53,076 bases of DNA, from assembly GCA_944382885.1 (NCBI GenBank), contig CALWNT010000052.1, positions 1-53,076 of the forward strand, in the 5' to 3' direction. Positions 1 through 7,074 of the stretch are shown piece by piece; position 1 is the stretch's first letter; each line of letters opens with the position of its first letter. Made by a program: the position numbers and the translations under genes. This DNA is from an uncultured Clostridia bacterium (lineage in GTDB: Bacteria; Bacillota; Clostridia; Oscillospirales; Ruminococcaceae). The notes beneath the pieces were generated by a model that was given only the letters and a program-made list of their open reading frames with translations, made no database searches and was not told where the DNA came from.

Positions 1-61
1 TTTATCTTTTATAAAAATGACTTTTTCCTATAACTTTCTTTCAGTGAAAAAAGGGAGCTTT

Positions 62-412
62 GCGGGGAATCGCCCCGCACGCGACCTACTTTTGATGTCC
101 AAAAGTAGGCAAAAGGACATTCCTCAAGCGCCGGAAAGGCTTAGTACGGGACTTAAAAGTTGGCTCCTAACGGAGTACAACGGAAAATATCAGTTTCTGC
201 CAAAACACCCTCCAGCCCGAGGGATAAACTAAATTTTTCCTTCTTCGCATGGTTAGGAGAACACTTGTTAGACCCGTACCAAAGCCCCCGCGGCGACTGA
301 GCGGCGCCCTTTTCCTCAATAGTTGGGCAACTCAATAAATTGAGTCGCAAAATTGAGCCGGGGTGTGGGGGGCGGTCCCCCCACAAACGGAGTTTAGAAC
401 CCATAGGGTTCT
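62..412. repeat. Hairpin-rich non-coding left edge
   Basis: No convincing gene lies in 1-487. Four perfect inverted repeats are visible: 62-78 (GCGGGG/CCCCGC), 85-109 (CCTACTTTTG/CAAAAGTAGG, loop ATGTC), 365-384 (GTGGGGGG/CCCCCCAC) and 396-412 (AGAACCC/GGGTTCT, loop ATA). Such dense small dyads in a gene-free stretch look like an extragenic repeat family, but only one copy is visible here. The few short open frames in the stretch overlap on both strands and have no ribosome binding site. Confidence 0.5.
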
Positions 413-487
413 GTAAGATAAATTTCTGTTTATCCTATCGGCTTTATGATTTAAAAATCTCAAAAGGGTTCAAAGAAATAGATTCTC

Positions 488-1216
488 TTAGGAATGAATC
501 GTTTCCCGCTCCGCCTGTTTTCTATCCTGTCTTTCTTTATATGCTCTGGCAAGATAAACAACCGGCGTATCTGCCAGACTGGTGACAATAAAAATCAGGT
601 AGCTCATCCCGGCGATTTCCAGCAAAGTCGGAATACTGTAAATACCCCAAAAGGCAAACGCCGTAAACAATACTGTATTAAGCAGTTGAGACACCAAAGT
701 AGAACCGTTATTCCTCAGCCATAAAAAGCGGTGGGAATCATGAAATTTTTTCGTTGTAAAATCCCACCATTTATGATACAGCCAGACGTCAAATTTCTGC
801 ACAATGGCGTAAACCAACAATCCTGCCAGCATGACTCGTGGAGTGTTGGAAAACACTGCCTTAATACTTCCAAAAATCGTATCATTGGGGCTGGGCTGAT
901 AGAATAACCAGAATTGAGAGATAATGATAAAACTCGCGGAGGTGACAATGCCGATATTTACCGCTCGGTTAGCCTCTTTTTTCCCCGCCACCTCGCTGAG
1001 AATATCGGTAACCAGAAAGGTCGAGGCAAAAAGGATGTTCCCCAGTGTCTGCTCCATCCCAAAGGCATCTACCAGTATAAGCACTTCAATATTGGCCGCA
1101 ATAGTGGCGAGCACCGTAAAGCAGCAAAGCCCCGTATTTCCAAACCAGATATACCACAGCAGCACGCCGCCGAATATCACCACTAAATTTAAAATCAGCA
1201 ACAGTTCGTTTCTCAA
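488..1216 (-). CDS. Queuosine precursor transporter, QPTR/YhhQ family
   Basis: A 242-residue polytopic membrane protein of the COG1738/DUF165 family, which imports queuosine precursors (preQ0, preQ1 or queuine depending on the member). The sequence has about six hydrophobic segments and family-like stretches such as LVTDILSEVAGKKEA near residues 88-102, TPRVMLAGLLVYAIVQKFDVW after that, and WLRNNGSTLVSQLLNTVLF in the middle. Its ATG lies 3 bases after the stop of the upstream radical SAM gene (1220-1939), so the two are almost certainly co-transcribed from the minus-strand promoter near 2133-2161. The neighbour suggests the cargo is queuine or a related base, but the transported form cannot be read from the sequence. 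Confidence 0.88.
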   Translation of the reverse strand: MRNELLLILNLVVIFGGVLLWYIWFGNTGLCCFTVLATIAANIEVLILVDAFGMEQTLGNILFASTFLVTDILSEVAGKKEANRAVNIGIVTSASFIIISQFWLFYQPSPNDTIFGSIKAVFSNTPRVMLAGLLVYAIVQKFDVWLYHKWWDFTTKKFHDSHRFLWLRNNGSTLVSQLLNTVLFTAFAFWGIYSIPTLLEIAGMSYLIFIVTSLADTPVVYLARAYKERQDRKQAERETIHS

Positions 1217-1219
1217 TTG

Positions 1220-1939
1220 TTATACCCCCACACCAAAATCAGTATTACTTAGTAAAATATCCACTCGAGGATTCTCCCGGTAGATGGGCTCCACCTGTGA
1301 CCGAAACTGAGCGATTACTTCCGGATCCGGCTCAATCGGCTTGGTGTTTTTCGTCATGATGTTGACGCAGACCCGCTCAAACAGGGAAAGCCCTGTATCA
1401 ATATCCTTACGCATGGAATCTGCCGTTTGCCCGGGAATCCCCTGTAATAGACAAACCTGGTCAAAAAAATGAGAAATTTCTTCCGGAGAGGCTCCGTTCA
1501 TCCCCTTATCCAGATAGGATTCCCGGAATCGCTCGTCAAAGGTTTCCACCCCAATTTTTGTTTTCACTGTGATTCCCTCCTGCTGAAAGCGGGATTTCAG
1601 AGAAGGAATCTCTTCCCTGTGCATCCAGTGGGATTCAAAATAAAGAGTTGTCATCTCCTTTTCCCGGCACAGATCTAAAATTGCCTGCATGGTCTTTTCA
1701 TCCAGATCGCAGAAACTGCCCGAATTGATGACTTCCAATCTGCCGTAAAGGCCGCTGACCTGTTTTAGCACCCGGCTGTTTAAGCGAAAATTCTCCTCCG
1801 GGTCTTTGCAGAAATCCAGGTGATAATCGCAAAAGCGGCATCGTCTCCATTGACATCCCCTTCCCCGGAGGAGGACGATCTCCCGGGGATTTTTTTCTTC
1901 AATCACAGAATACCGGCATTCAAATGGTACTGTCCCCAT
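1220..1939 (-). CDS. queL: Radical SAM enzyme, probable queuine lyase QueL
   Basis: A 239-residue radical SAM protein when started at the ATG at 1939, which has an AAGGAG box just upstream. An in-frame extension to 2062 would translate the leader hairpins and is rejected. The cluster-binding motif is Cys29-x4-Cys34-x2-Cys37, an unusual spacing compared with the common Cx3Cx2C. It lies 3 bases from a QPTR-family transporter and behind a candidate preQ1 riboswitch. QueL is known from Clostridioides difficile as a radical SAM lyase that releases preQ1 from salvaged queuine, and this size and context fit. Assignment to QueL rather than another radical SAM subgroup is inferred mainly from the neighbours; radical SAM membership itself is secure. 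Confidence 0.65.
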   Translation of the reverse strand: MGTVPFECRYSVIEEKNPREIVLLRGRGCQWRRCRFCDYHLDFCKDPEENFRLNSRVLKQVSGLYGRLEVINSGSFCDLDEKTMQAILDLCREKEMTTLYFESHWMHREEIPSLKSRFQQEGITVKTKIGVETFDERFRESYLDKGMNGASPEEISHFFDQVCLLQGIPGQTADSMRKDIDTGLSLFERVCVNIMTKNTKPIEPDPEVIAQFRSQVEPIYRENPRVDILLSNTDFGVGV

Positions 1940-1964
1940 AAAAACTCCTTTCTCAAAAGAAAAA

Positions 1965-1991
1965 GCACATGGCTTTTCAGAAACCATGTGC
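1965..1991 (-). terminator. Second leader hairpin, abutting the queL ribosome binding site
   Basis: On the minus strand GCACATGG pairs with CCATGTGC around an 11-base loop and is followed by TTTTTCTTTT (1955-1964). It ends about 10 bases before the AAGGAG of queL. It has the form of an intrinsic terminator but could also affect translation initiation. Confidence 0.6.
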
Positions 1992-2042
1992 TGAAACAAT
2001 GAGCTTTTCGGTGCGCAAGCATAACGACGCACAACAAAAAAT

Positions 2043-2057
2043 GGACGCAAAGCGTCC
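2043..2057 (-). terminator. Terminator-like hairpin after the candidate riboswitch
   Basis: Minus-strand GGACGC-TTT-GCGTCC followed by ATTTTTTG (T run at 2035-2040). It sits 14 bases downstream of the riboswitch tail, the usual place for an expression-platform terminator. Confidence 0.6.
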
Positions 2058-2071
2058 ATCAAATCTCAAAG

Positions 2072-2111
2072 CCCTAGTTTTGTTTCAAGACAGGATGGTT
2101 TCGAACTGTCC
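2072..2111 (-). promoter_or_regulatory. Candidate preQ1-I riboswitch
   Basis: On the minus strand a 5-bp stem GACAG/CTGTC encloses a 12-base loop TTCGAAACCATC and is followed by the A-rich tail TTGAAACAAAACTAGGG. The loop core GAAAC and the tail ACAAAACTAGG resemble the preQ1-I aptamer of Thermoanaerobacter (loop GUAAC, tail ACAAAACAAGG), whose C pairs with the ligand. The element begins about 15 bases after the predicted transcription start and precedes queuosine-salvage genes. The pseudoknot pairing between loop and tail is short and imperfect, so this is a candidate only. Confidence 0.6.
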
Positions 2112-2132
2112 TATAAAATTGTAGCGAAAATT

Positions 2133-2161
2133 ATTATAGCGGTTTTTTCTGTAATTGTCAA
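2133..2161 (-). promoter_or_regulatory. Promoter of the queL-QPTR operon
   Basis: Minus-strand TTGACA (2156-2161) and TATAAT (2133-2138) with a 17-base spacer, an exact consensus match. Transcription would start near 2126, just before the candidate riboswitch. Confidence 0.85.
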
Positions 2162-2203
2162 ATAGAGCTCTGCGATTTTGACAATCTATTCCCTCATAAG
2201 GGG

Positions 2204-2233
2204 AACGGCGTATACCATTTTGTATACGCCGTT
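2204..2233. terminator. Hairpin between the DUF4965 gene and the queL promoter
   Basis: AACGGCGTATAC pairs with GTATACGCCGTT around a 6-base loop. The T run is on the plus-strand side only. It probably ends or protects the 3' end of the 2281-4173 transcript. Confidence 0.5.
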
Positions 2234-2280
2234 TTGGGAATCTATGTACTCGGTGAAGTGGTTTCACTCAGAGCACCCTA

Positions 2281-4173
2281 TTATTTTGCATAATAGCACT
2301 TTTTGCTTTCATCCAGCATTTTGATGAACAGGCCGCCCTGAACGGTTCTGTGCTGGAAACCTACCTGATTTGCGGTGATGGTCTGATACCAGTCGCTCAT
2401 AGGTACACGGGACGGAGTGTAGTTATATTCATCCCACAGTGGTGCGATAAATTCCATGAAGTCTTCTTTTTCCTGAGCCAAGGTAGCGGTCCAAACAAGC
2501 CAGTCAGATTTGGTATAGGTTTCACGGTTATCCAGCGGCATACCATATGGATTTACCCGTTTTTTATAGCTTGCGAATTCAGAAGCGATTACTTCTGCCG
2601 GGAACAGATTAGAGCCGAATACCTTATCCCAAACCACATTGTACTTCATGCTGAAGGTACCAGGACGGTCAAAGGCCAAACGGTAGCTTCCGTCGCCGTT
2701 AGCTGCCATCTTAATCCATTTTTCCACCATTTCCTGAGCGGCTTTGTGATAGCTTTCGCTTTCTTCTTTCTGTCCGTGCATATCCTTGATGATAGACATG
2801 CCTTCCAAAGCCATGATCGCTTTTAAAGACAGGTTGCAGTTATGTGCCAGATGGCCTGCAAAGTCATCGGTGCAGAGCTGGTTTGCCGGATCTACGCCGT
2901 ATTCTTTTAAGTAATCTGCCCACTGGGTCAAAAGATCCATATGTTCCTGAGCAAAATCAGTGCTCTTTTCCGCGATGGAAACAGCAGCAGCCATGACCAG
3001 CATATTGCCGCATTCCTCTACCGGCATCTGTCCTTCCGGATTGGTGCCGTCAGAATAAGCCTGTCCGTTTAAGTGCGGATAGGTACCTACATCATGAGGC
3101 GCGAAATCAAAAGGCCATGCTTCCATCTTCGCATATTTGAAGATTGGGCGCATCATCCCCTTAACCAGTTCCGGATTATAGTACAGGAACATCGGGATAG
3201 ACGGATAGCTTACGTCAACGGTAGCGGCACATCCGTTGGAGAAGCACTCTTTGGAAATAAAGAGCACATCGCCGTTGGTATCCAGTACCAGTTTGTGGGC
3301 GGCAATAACCTGACGGTAAGCCAATTCCAGCATCTGAGCGTATTTTTCGCCGCCGGCACGGACAGCCTTGCAGAACAGATCATCAGAGAAAGCAGCTGCT
3401 TTCTTCACACAGCAGTCATAGTCGCCATAGGCTTTTTCAATGGCGGTCTCGATGGTTTCGCCGTCTTTATTCCAGTAGGATTTCAAATTCTGATGGAAAT
3501 ATGTAATACTTTCGATATCGTCATAAGCAAAGGTGAAGAGGACAGGCTCTTTTACTTCAGCACAAGCGCAGACATAGGTCATATCCTCTTTGGAAACAGA
3601 TACTTCCCCGCCTTTTACTGCAAGGTAGAAGTAACCCCAGTCAATTCTGATGTCATCTCCGTGTTTGGCAAGAACTTCTTGTTTTTCGCTGCCCATTTTT
3701 ACAGCGGCAATACCGTCCTTGAGGGAAAGAGTTTCCGTGGTAACAGCCATCTGGCCTTTGGTATCCAAGCAGAGCTCTTCCGAAGCACAGACAGATACTT
3801 TCACCTGATGGTCTTTTCCGTCTGTAGAAGCAGAGGATACTTCCAGATAAGTAACCGGTCTGGTGAGCAAATAATAATCATCCGGCAGAAGGGGAGTCAT
3901 GAAGGTAACGGTCAGTTTTACCCCTGCGGCCGCAAACTGATACACGGTGGAAAGGGCGGTTACATCCAAAGAAACCTGTTCCATCGCTTCCACGCCGTCT
4001 TTTACGCCCATAAAGCGGTAATCTTTGCCATCAATGTTGGCAATTCCCAAAATGGTGTTTGGTTTTCCGGTCCAATGGCTCAGTTCTTTATCAGTCAAAC
4101 GGTCTGCCATAGACCATACGCTGAAATACGGATCAACGGTAATCAGCGGTACTGCTGGCGGTCTTAATTTCAT
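2281..4173 (-). CDS. Glutaminase A-like / DUF4965-DUF1793 family protein
   Basis: A 630-residue protein starting RPPAVPLITVDPYFSVWS, the typical N-terminus of the family annotated as glutaminase A-like. The expected order is an N-terminal beta-rich domain (about 1-230), DUF4965 (about 230-400) and an (alpha/alpha)6 DUF1793 part (about 400-620). Visible family signatures include SYPSIPMFLYYNP, FDFAPHDVGTYP and MPVEECGNML. No signal peptide is present, so it is cytosolic. Fungal relatives were named glutaminases, but the fold is that of glycoside hydrolases and many bacterial members lack a proven substrate. A divergent AraC regulator at 4282 suggests regulated use of a carbohydrate or glycoside. 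Family assignment is firm; function is open. Confidence 0.8.
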   Translation of the reverse strand: MKLRPPAVPLITVDPYFSVWSMADRLTDKELSHWTGKPNTILGIANIDGKDYRFMGVKDGVEAMEQVSLDVTALSTVYQFAAAGVKLTVTFMTPLLPDDYYLLTRPVTYLEVSSASTDGKDHQVKVSVCASEELCLDTKGQMAVTTETLSLKDGIAAVKMGSEKQEVLAKHGDDIRIDWGYFYLAVKGGEVSVSKEDMTYVCACAEVKEPVLFTFAYDDIESITYFHQNLKSYWNKDGETIETAIEKAYGDYDCCVKKAAAFSDDLFCKAVRAGGEKYAQMLELAYRQVIAAHKLVLDTNGDVLFISKECFSNGCAATVDVSYPSIPMFLYYNPELVKGMMRPIFKYAKMEAWPFDFAPHDVGTYPHLNGQAYSDGTNPEGQMPVEECGNMLVMAAAVSIAEKSTDFAQEHMDLLTQWADYLKEYGVDPANQLCTDDFAGHLAHNCNLSLKAIMALEGMSIIKDMHGQKEESESYHKAAQEMVEKWIKMAANGDGSYRLAFDRPGTFSMKYNVVWDKVFGSNLFPAEVIASEFASYKKRVNPYGMPLDNRETYTKSDWLVWTATLAQEKEDFMEFIAPLWDEYNYTPSRVPMSDWYQTITANQVGFQHRTVQGGLFIKMLDESKKCYYAK

Positions 4174-4281
4174 AATAGAAAATCCTTTCTGATTGTTATT
4201 TCAATTCTTTGATAAGTATAGTATAATCATTATAAAAGAGGATTTATATAGAAAAAATCGACAAAAAGGTGAGGAATATCA

Positions 4282-5082
4282 GTGAAAGAAGAAATTCAAT
4301 ACTTTGTTTCCCCCAGTATGGCGGAGCCTTTTACCATAGATATGTGTGGAATCTCCTACTGCGATGGAAGCTATGCCATCGAACGAAAACAGTCCAAAAT
4401 TGTGGTAATGGAATATGTAGAATCAGGAACCGGCACCATCCAGATCGGAGAACAGATCAAATTTACCGCTTCCGCGGGCGACGTCTACATTCTTCCCAAA
4501 GGAGAGGATCACTACTATTATTCTGATGCCAAGGCCCCTTGGAAAAAGCATTTTTTCAACGTGCGGGGCGAAGTGGTGGACAGCATGCTTTACGCCTATC
4601 AGCTTTATGGAAAACATCTGATCCACTGTCCCCAGATTCTTTCCCTCTTTCTGCAATTCAATCAGATTGCCTTTTCCAAGACTTCCAGAGAAGAGATTTT
4701 CGGACAATGCGCCGTCGTCTTCCATCAGATTCTGACCGAGCTTTATAAGGTCAGTAAACACACCGAAAATCTGCCGGAAGACGCCTTGAAACTCAAGGCC
4801 TATTTAGACGAAAACCTCTCCCGTCTGGTTTCTCTCCGGGAGCTGGCGCAACAGATCAACCGTTCTCCGGACTACACCATTAAGCTGTTTAAGAAGGTCT
4901 ATCACCAGACCCCTTATACCTATTTTCTCCATCAAAAAATGGAGGCGGCAAAAAACATGCTGCTCAATACCTCCTTTTCCGTTCAGGAAATTTCAAATCG
5001 TTTGGGGTATGAGGACCAGCATTATTTCTCTAATCTTTTCAAACAATACTGCGGCTGTGCGCCAAAGTATTATAAAAAATAG
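4282..5082 (+). CDS. AraC-family transcriptional regulator
   Basis: A 266-residue regulator starting at GTG 4282 with AGGTGAGG 5-12 bases upstream. Residues 1-150 form a cupin-like ligand-sensing domain (for example GTIQIGEQIKFTASAGDVYI near 50-70). Residues about 165-266 are the double helix-turn-helix of AraC/XylS proteins, ending with LGYEDQHYFSNLFKQYCGCAP and YYKK. It is divergent from the DUF4965 gene with a 108-base shared intergenic region, so it most likely controls that gene. The effector is probably a sugar or glycoside, by family habit only. Confidence 0.88.
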   Translation: MKEEIQYFVSPSMAEPFTIDMCGISYCDGSYAIERKQSKIVVMEYVESGTGTIQIGEQIKFTASAGDVYILPKGEDHYYYSDAKAPWKKHFFNVRGEVVDSMLYAYQLYGKHLIHCPQILSLFLQFNQIAFSKTSREEIFGQCAVVFHQILTELYKVSKHTENLPEDALKLKAYLDENLSRLVSLRELAQQINRSPDYTIKLFKKVYHQTPYTYFLHQKMEAAKNMLLNTSFSVQEISNRLGYEDQHYFSNLFKQYCGCAPKYYKK

Positions 5083-5546
5083 TATTTGAGTTTTTGCCAT
5101 TAAACAGTTTTGAACTGTGAAAACCTTTGAAAATACTGGATTTTTTGCAGATTGCAACACTTAAAGCAACATTGATTTTTGATGCTTTGGTGCCAAAATG
5201 GTGCCCGGATTTTCTATGGTGCTGTAGAACGATATGGGCAGATATAAGAAAATATTATAACTATGTGAGGACGAAAACACTTGCTGCTTTTGCCTTCTTT
5301 TCTGCTATACAAGCAGGGGCAGAAAAGAAGGCAGCGGACAAAAAAACGCTTATCTCGACCGTTAATGAGAAAGCTGGCTATGCTATTTTGAGGAGATGAA
5401 TACAAAAAAGATAGAAAACTGCATACCTGAATGGTACAACGTTAATTGCATTAGACATTGATAACTAAGAATTGACCAAAGATCAATTGTATGGTTTGGA
5501 GAAATCTACAACTAAGAATTTGTCTAATTGATTTTGGAGGATTTAT
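5083..5546. other. AT-rich intergenic stretch, no supported gene
   Basis: No frame here has a ribosome binding site and family-like sequence. A close direct repeat GGTGCC (5189-5194 and 5200-5205) and a copy pair AACTAAGAATT (5463-5473 and 5510-5520) are visible. Composition shifts toward AT to the right. It may be eroded mobile-element DNA, but no recognisable integrase or transposase remains. Confidence 0.35.
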
Positions 5547-6392
5547 ATGCATAAGGAAGGAAAATGGGCAAAAAAAATAATTTCCATACAAGAAAGCGAT
5601 GGCAAATGGGGATGTTTTCATTCCTTGTCACAATTCTATAATTCACCAATAACAACAGAACAGGCACTTCGGCGTCTTGAACGGTTAGGATACACAATAG
5701 AAGATGAATGTATACAAAAAGCAGTAGAATATATGAATGATTGTCTAACTGGTAAAAAATCAATACCTGATAGACAAGAAAAGGTGCACGATTGGAACAT
5801 TTTCACATCAATGATATTAGCAACTTGGATTAGAAGATTTACATTAGACAATCCAAATGCCAATATAATTGCAGAGCAATGGGCTGGTATTATTTCTAGT
5901 GCTTTCGAAGATGGCGTATATAATCATAGTAAATATGTTAGTGCTTATTATGATATTTTAGGAATGAAGCCAAATGGGGGAAGGCTTATAGATTTTATGA
6001 ATTTTTACCCTATTTCTATGCTTTCTAATTGTTTGGATGACAAGACAGAAATAGCTCTAATGAGTTATGCTTTAAATAAGGAAGGTGGAATATATTACAT
6101 ATATGATAAACAATTGTCTATCGTACCTTCTTGTTTTGAAAGTAGAGAAGCAAGTCGTTATCTTGGAGCGATAGAATTATTATCAAAATATAAGTATGCT
6201 AAGGACAAGTTGAGATTTGTGGCAGATTGGTTAATTGACAAGAAAAATATAGATGGAAAATGGGATATGGGTAAAATGGTAAATGATAAAGTTTATTTTC
6301 CGCTTTCAGATGATTGGCGTAAAAAAGAAACGAGAGAAGCAGATTGTACAGAGCGTGTAGAAAATTTGCTAAAAGATTTATTAGACAAGTAA
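5547..6392 (+). CDS. Uncharacterised protein, possibly terpenoid-cyclase-like alpha/alpha toroid
   Basis: A 281-residue cytosolic protein with a strong GGAGG 7 bases before its ATG. The spaced motifs W..KII.IQ.SDGKWGCFHSL near the start and WLIDKKNIDGKWDMGK near 225-240 resemble the QW-type repeats of prenyltransferase/squalene-cyclase toroids, which also occur in small bacterial proteins of unknown role. The gene is much richer in A and T than its neighbours (AAA, ATA, TTA codons dominate) and stands alone between two gene-free stretches, which suggests recent transfer. The fold is a guess and no function is claimed. Confidence 0.7.
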   Translation: MHKEGKWAKKIISIQESDGKWGCFHSLSQFYNSPITTEQALRRLERLGYTIEDECIQKAVEYMNDCLTGKKSIPDRQEKVHDWNIFTSMILATWIRRFTLDNPNANIIAEQWAGIISSAFEDGVYNHSKYVSAYYDILGMKPNGGRLIDFMNFYPISMLSNCLDDKTEIALMSYALNKEGGIYYIYDKQLSIVPSCFESREASRYLGAIELLSKYKYAKDKLRFVADWLIDKKNIDGKWDMGKMVNDKVYFPLSDDWRKKETREADCTERVENLLKDLLDK

Positions 6393-7028
6393 TTTATACA
6401 AATCCCAATTTGCCGAGAGGTTTGGAATATGGGAAAAGGGTACCCCTTTCCTATGCTTGCTATGGAACTTTCGTGGTTCTTTTTCTTGGTGCAGGATTTA
6501 CGGAAAGGAACGGAATGGAAAGATATATCTAACAATGAATAGACGTTTTATGGTGCGTGGAATGTTACGGAGTTAAAGGCTGATCTTATGGGTAAAGGTA
6601 TAAACTCCTTTCAATTTGAAAATTAGATTTGTAAAGCCGTTGTTTTCAATACCTATTTTTCCTTTACTCCGTAACACAACAAATATAAAAATCAAAATTT
6701 CAGTCCTCGCATAACTATATGCGGAAAACCTTTATTTTAAGTCGCTTTTACGGGGTTTTATAAACATCTATGGGAAGTTATAAAGGGATTTTCGTCTATA
6801 AAATCAATAAAAAATAATATATCGCATCTGGTGTTTTCCAGCGTCGCTTTCGTTATGCTCCAAAAAGAGAAACAATCGGCGGTTTTGATCCGCCGATTGT
6901 TTCTTGGGGAAAACTATTTTACAAAATTTCCAAATCACAAAGCAAAAAATCCGACAACGGTGGAGTCCGAGAAAAGTTTACACCGGAAAACTCTCGCCGT
7001 AGTCCATGACTCATTTAGCCAATAAACT
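6393..7028. other. Gene-free AT-rich stretch with a long imperfect dyad
   Basis: No supported gene. TGTTACGGAGTTAAAGG (6563-6579) is inverted at 6661-6676 (CCTTTACTCCGTAACA), and AGGTAT (6596-6601) is inverted at 6650-6655, giving a roughly 114-base dyad. A smaller hairpin CGCATA/TATGCG lies near 6708-6724. The dyad could be a structured RNA or the end of a decayed mobile element. Confidence 0.4.
6870..6902. terminator. Intrinsic terminator-like hairpin
   Basis: AAACAATCGGCGG pairs with CCGCCGATTGTTT around a 7-base loop, with T-rich sequence on both sides, so it may work in either direction. Confidence 0.6.
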
Positions 7029-7062
7029 CAATTCCCCGCCTGGAAAATCAGGCGGGGAATTG
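7029..7062. terminator. Terminator hairpin after the LTA-synthase-like gene
   Basis: CAATTCCCCGCCTG pairs with CAGGCGGGGAATTG, 14 bp with a 6-base loop. It lies 13 bases past the stop of the 7075-9123 gene. Confidence 0.65.
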
Positions 7063-7074
7063 TTGTTCTCATGA

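Noticed and set aside
1940..2062. N-terminal extension of queL to an upstream start
   Set aside because: It would translate the two leader hairpins; ATG 1939 has a proper AAGGAG box and the extension has none.
3073..4167. A 364-codon plus-strand open frame
   Set aside because: It is exactly antisense to the DUF4965 gene, has no ribosome binding site and gives no family-like sequence.
5127..5399. A 90-codon open frame that might be an integrase tail
   Set aside because: No catalytic residues or family motifs can be seen, and there is no ribosome binding site.
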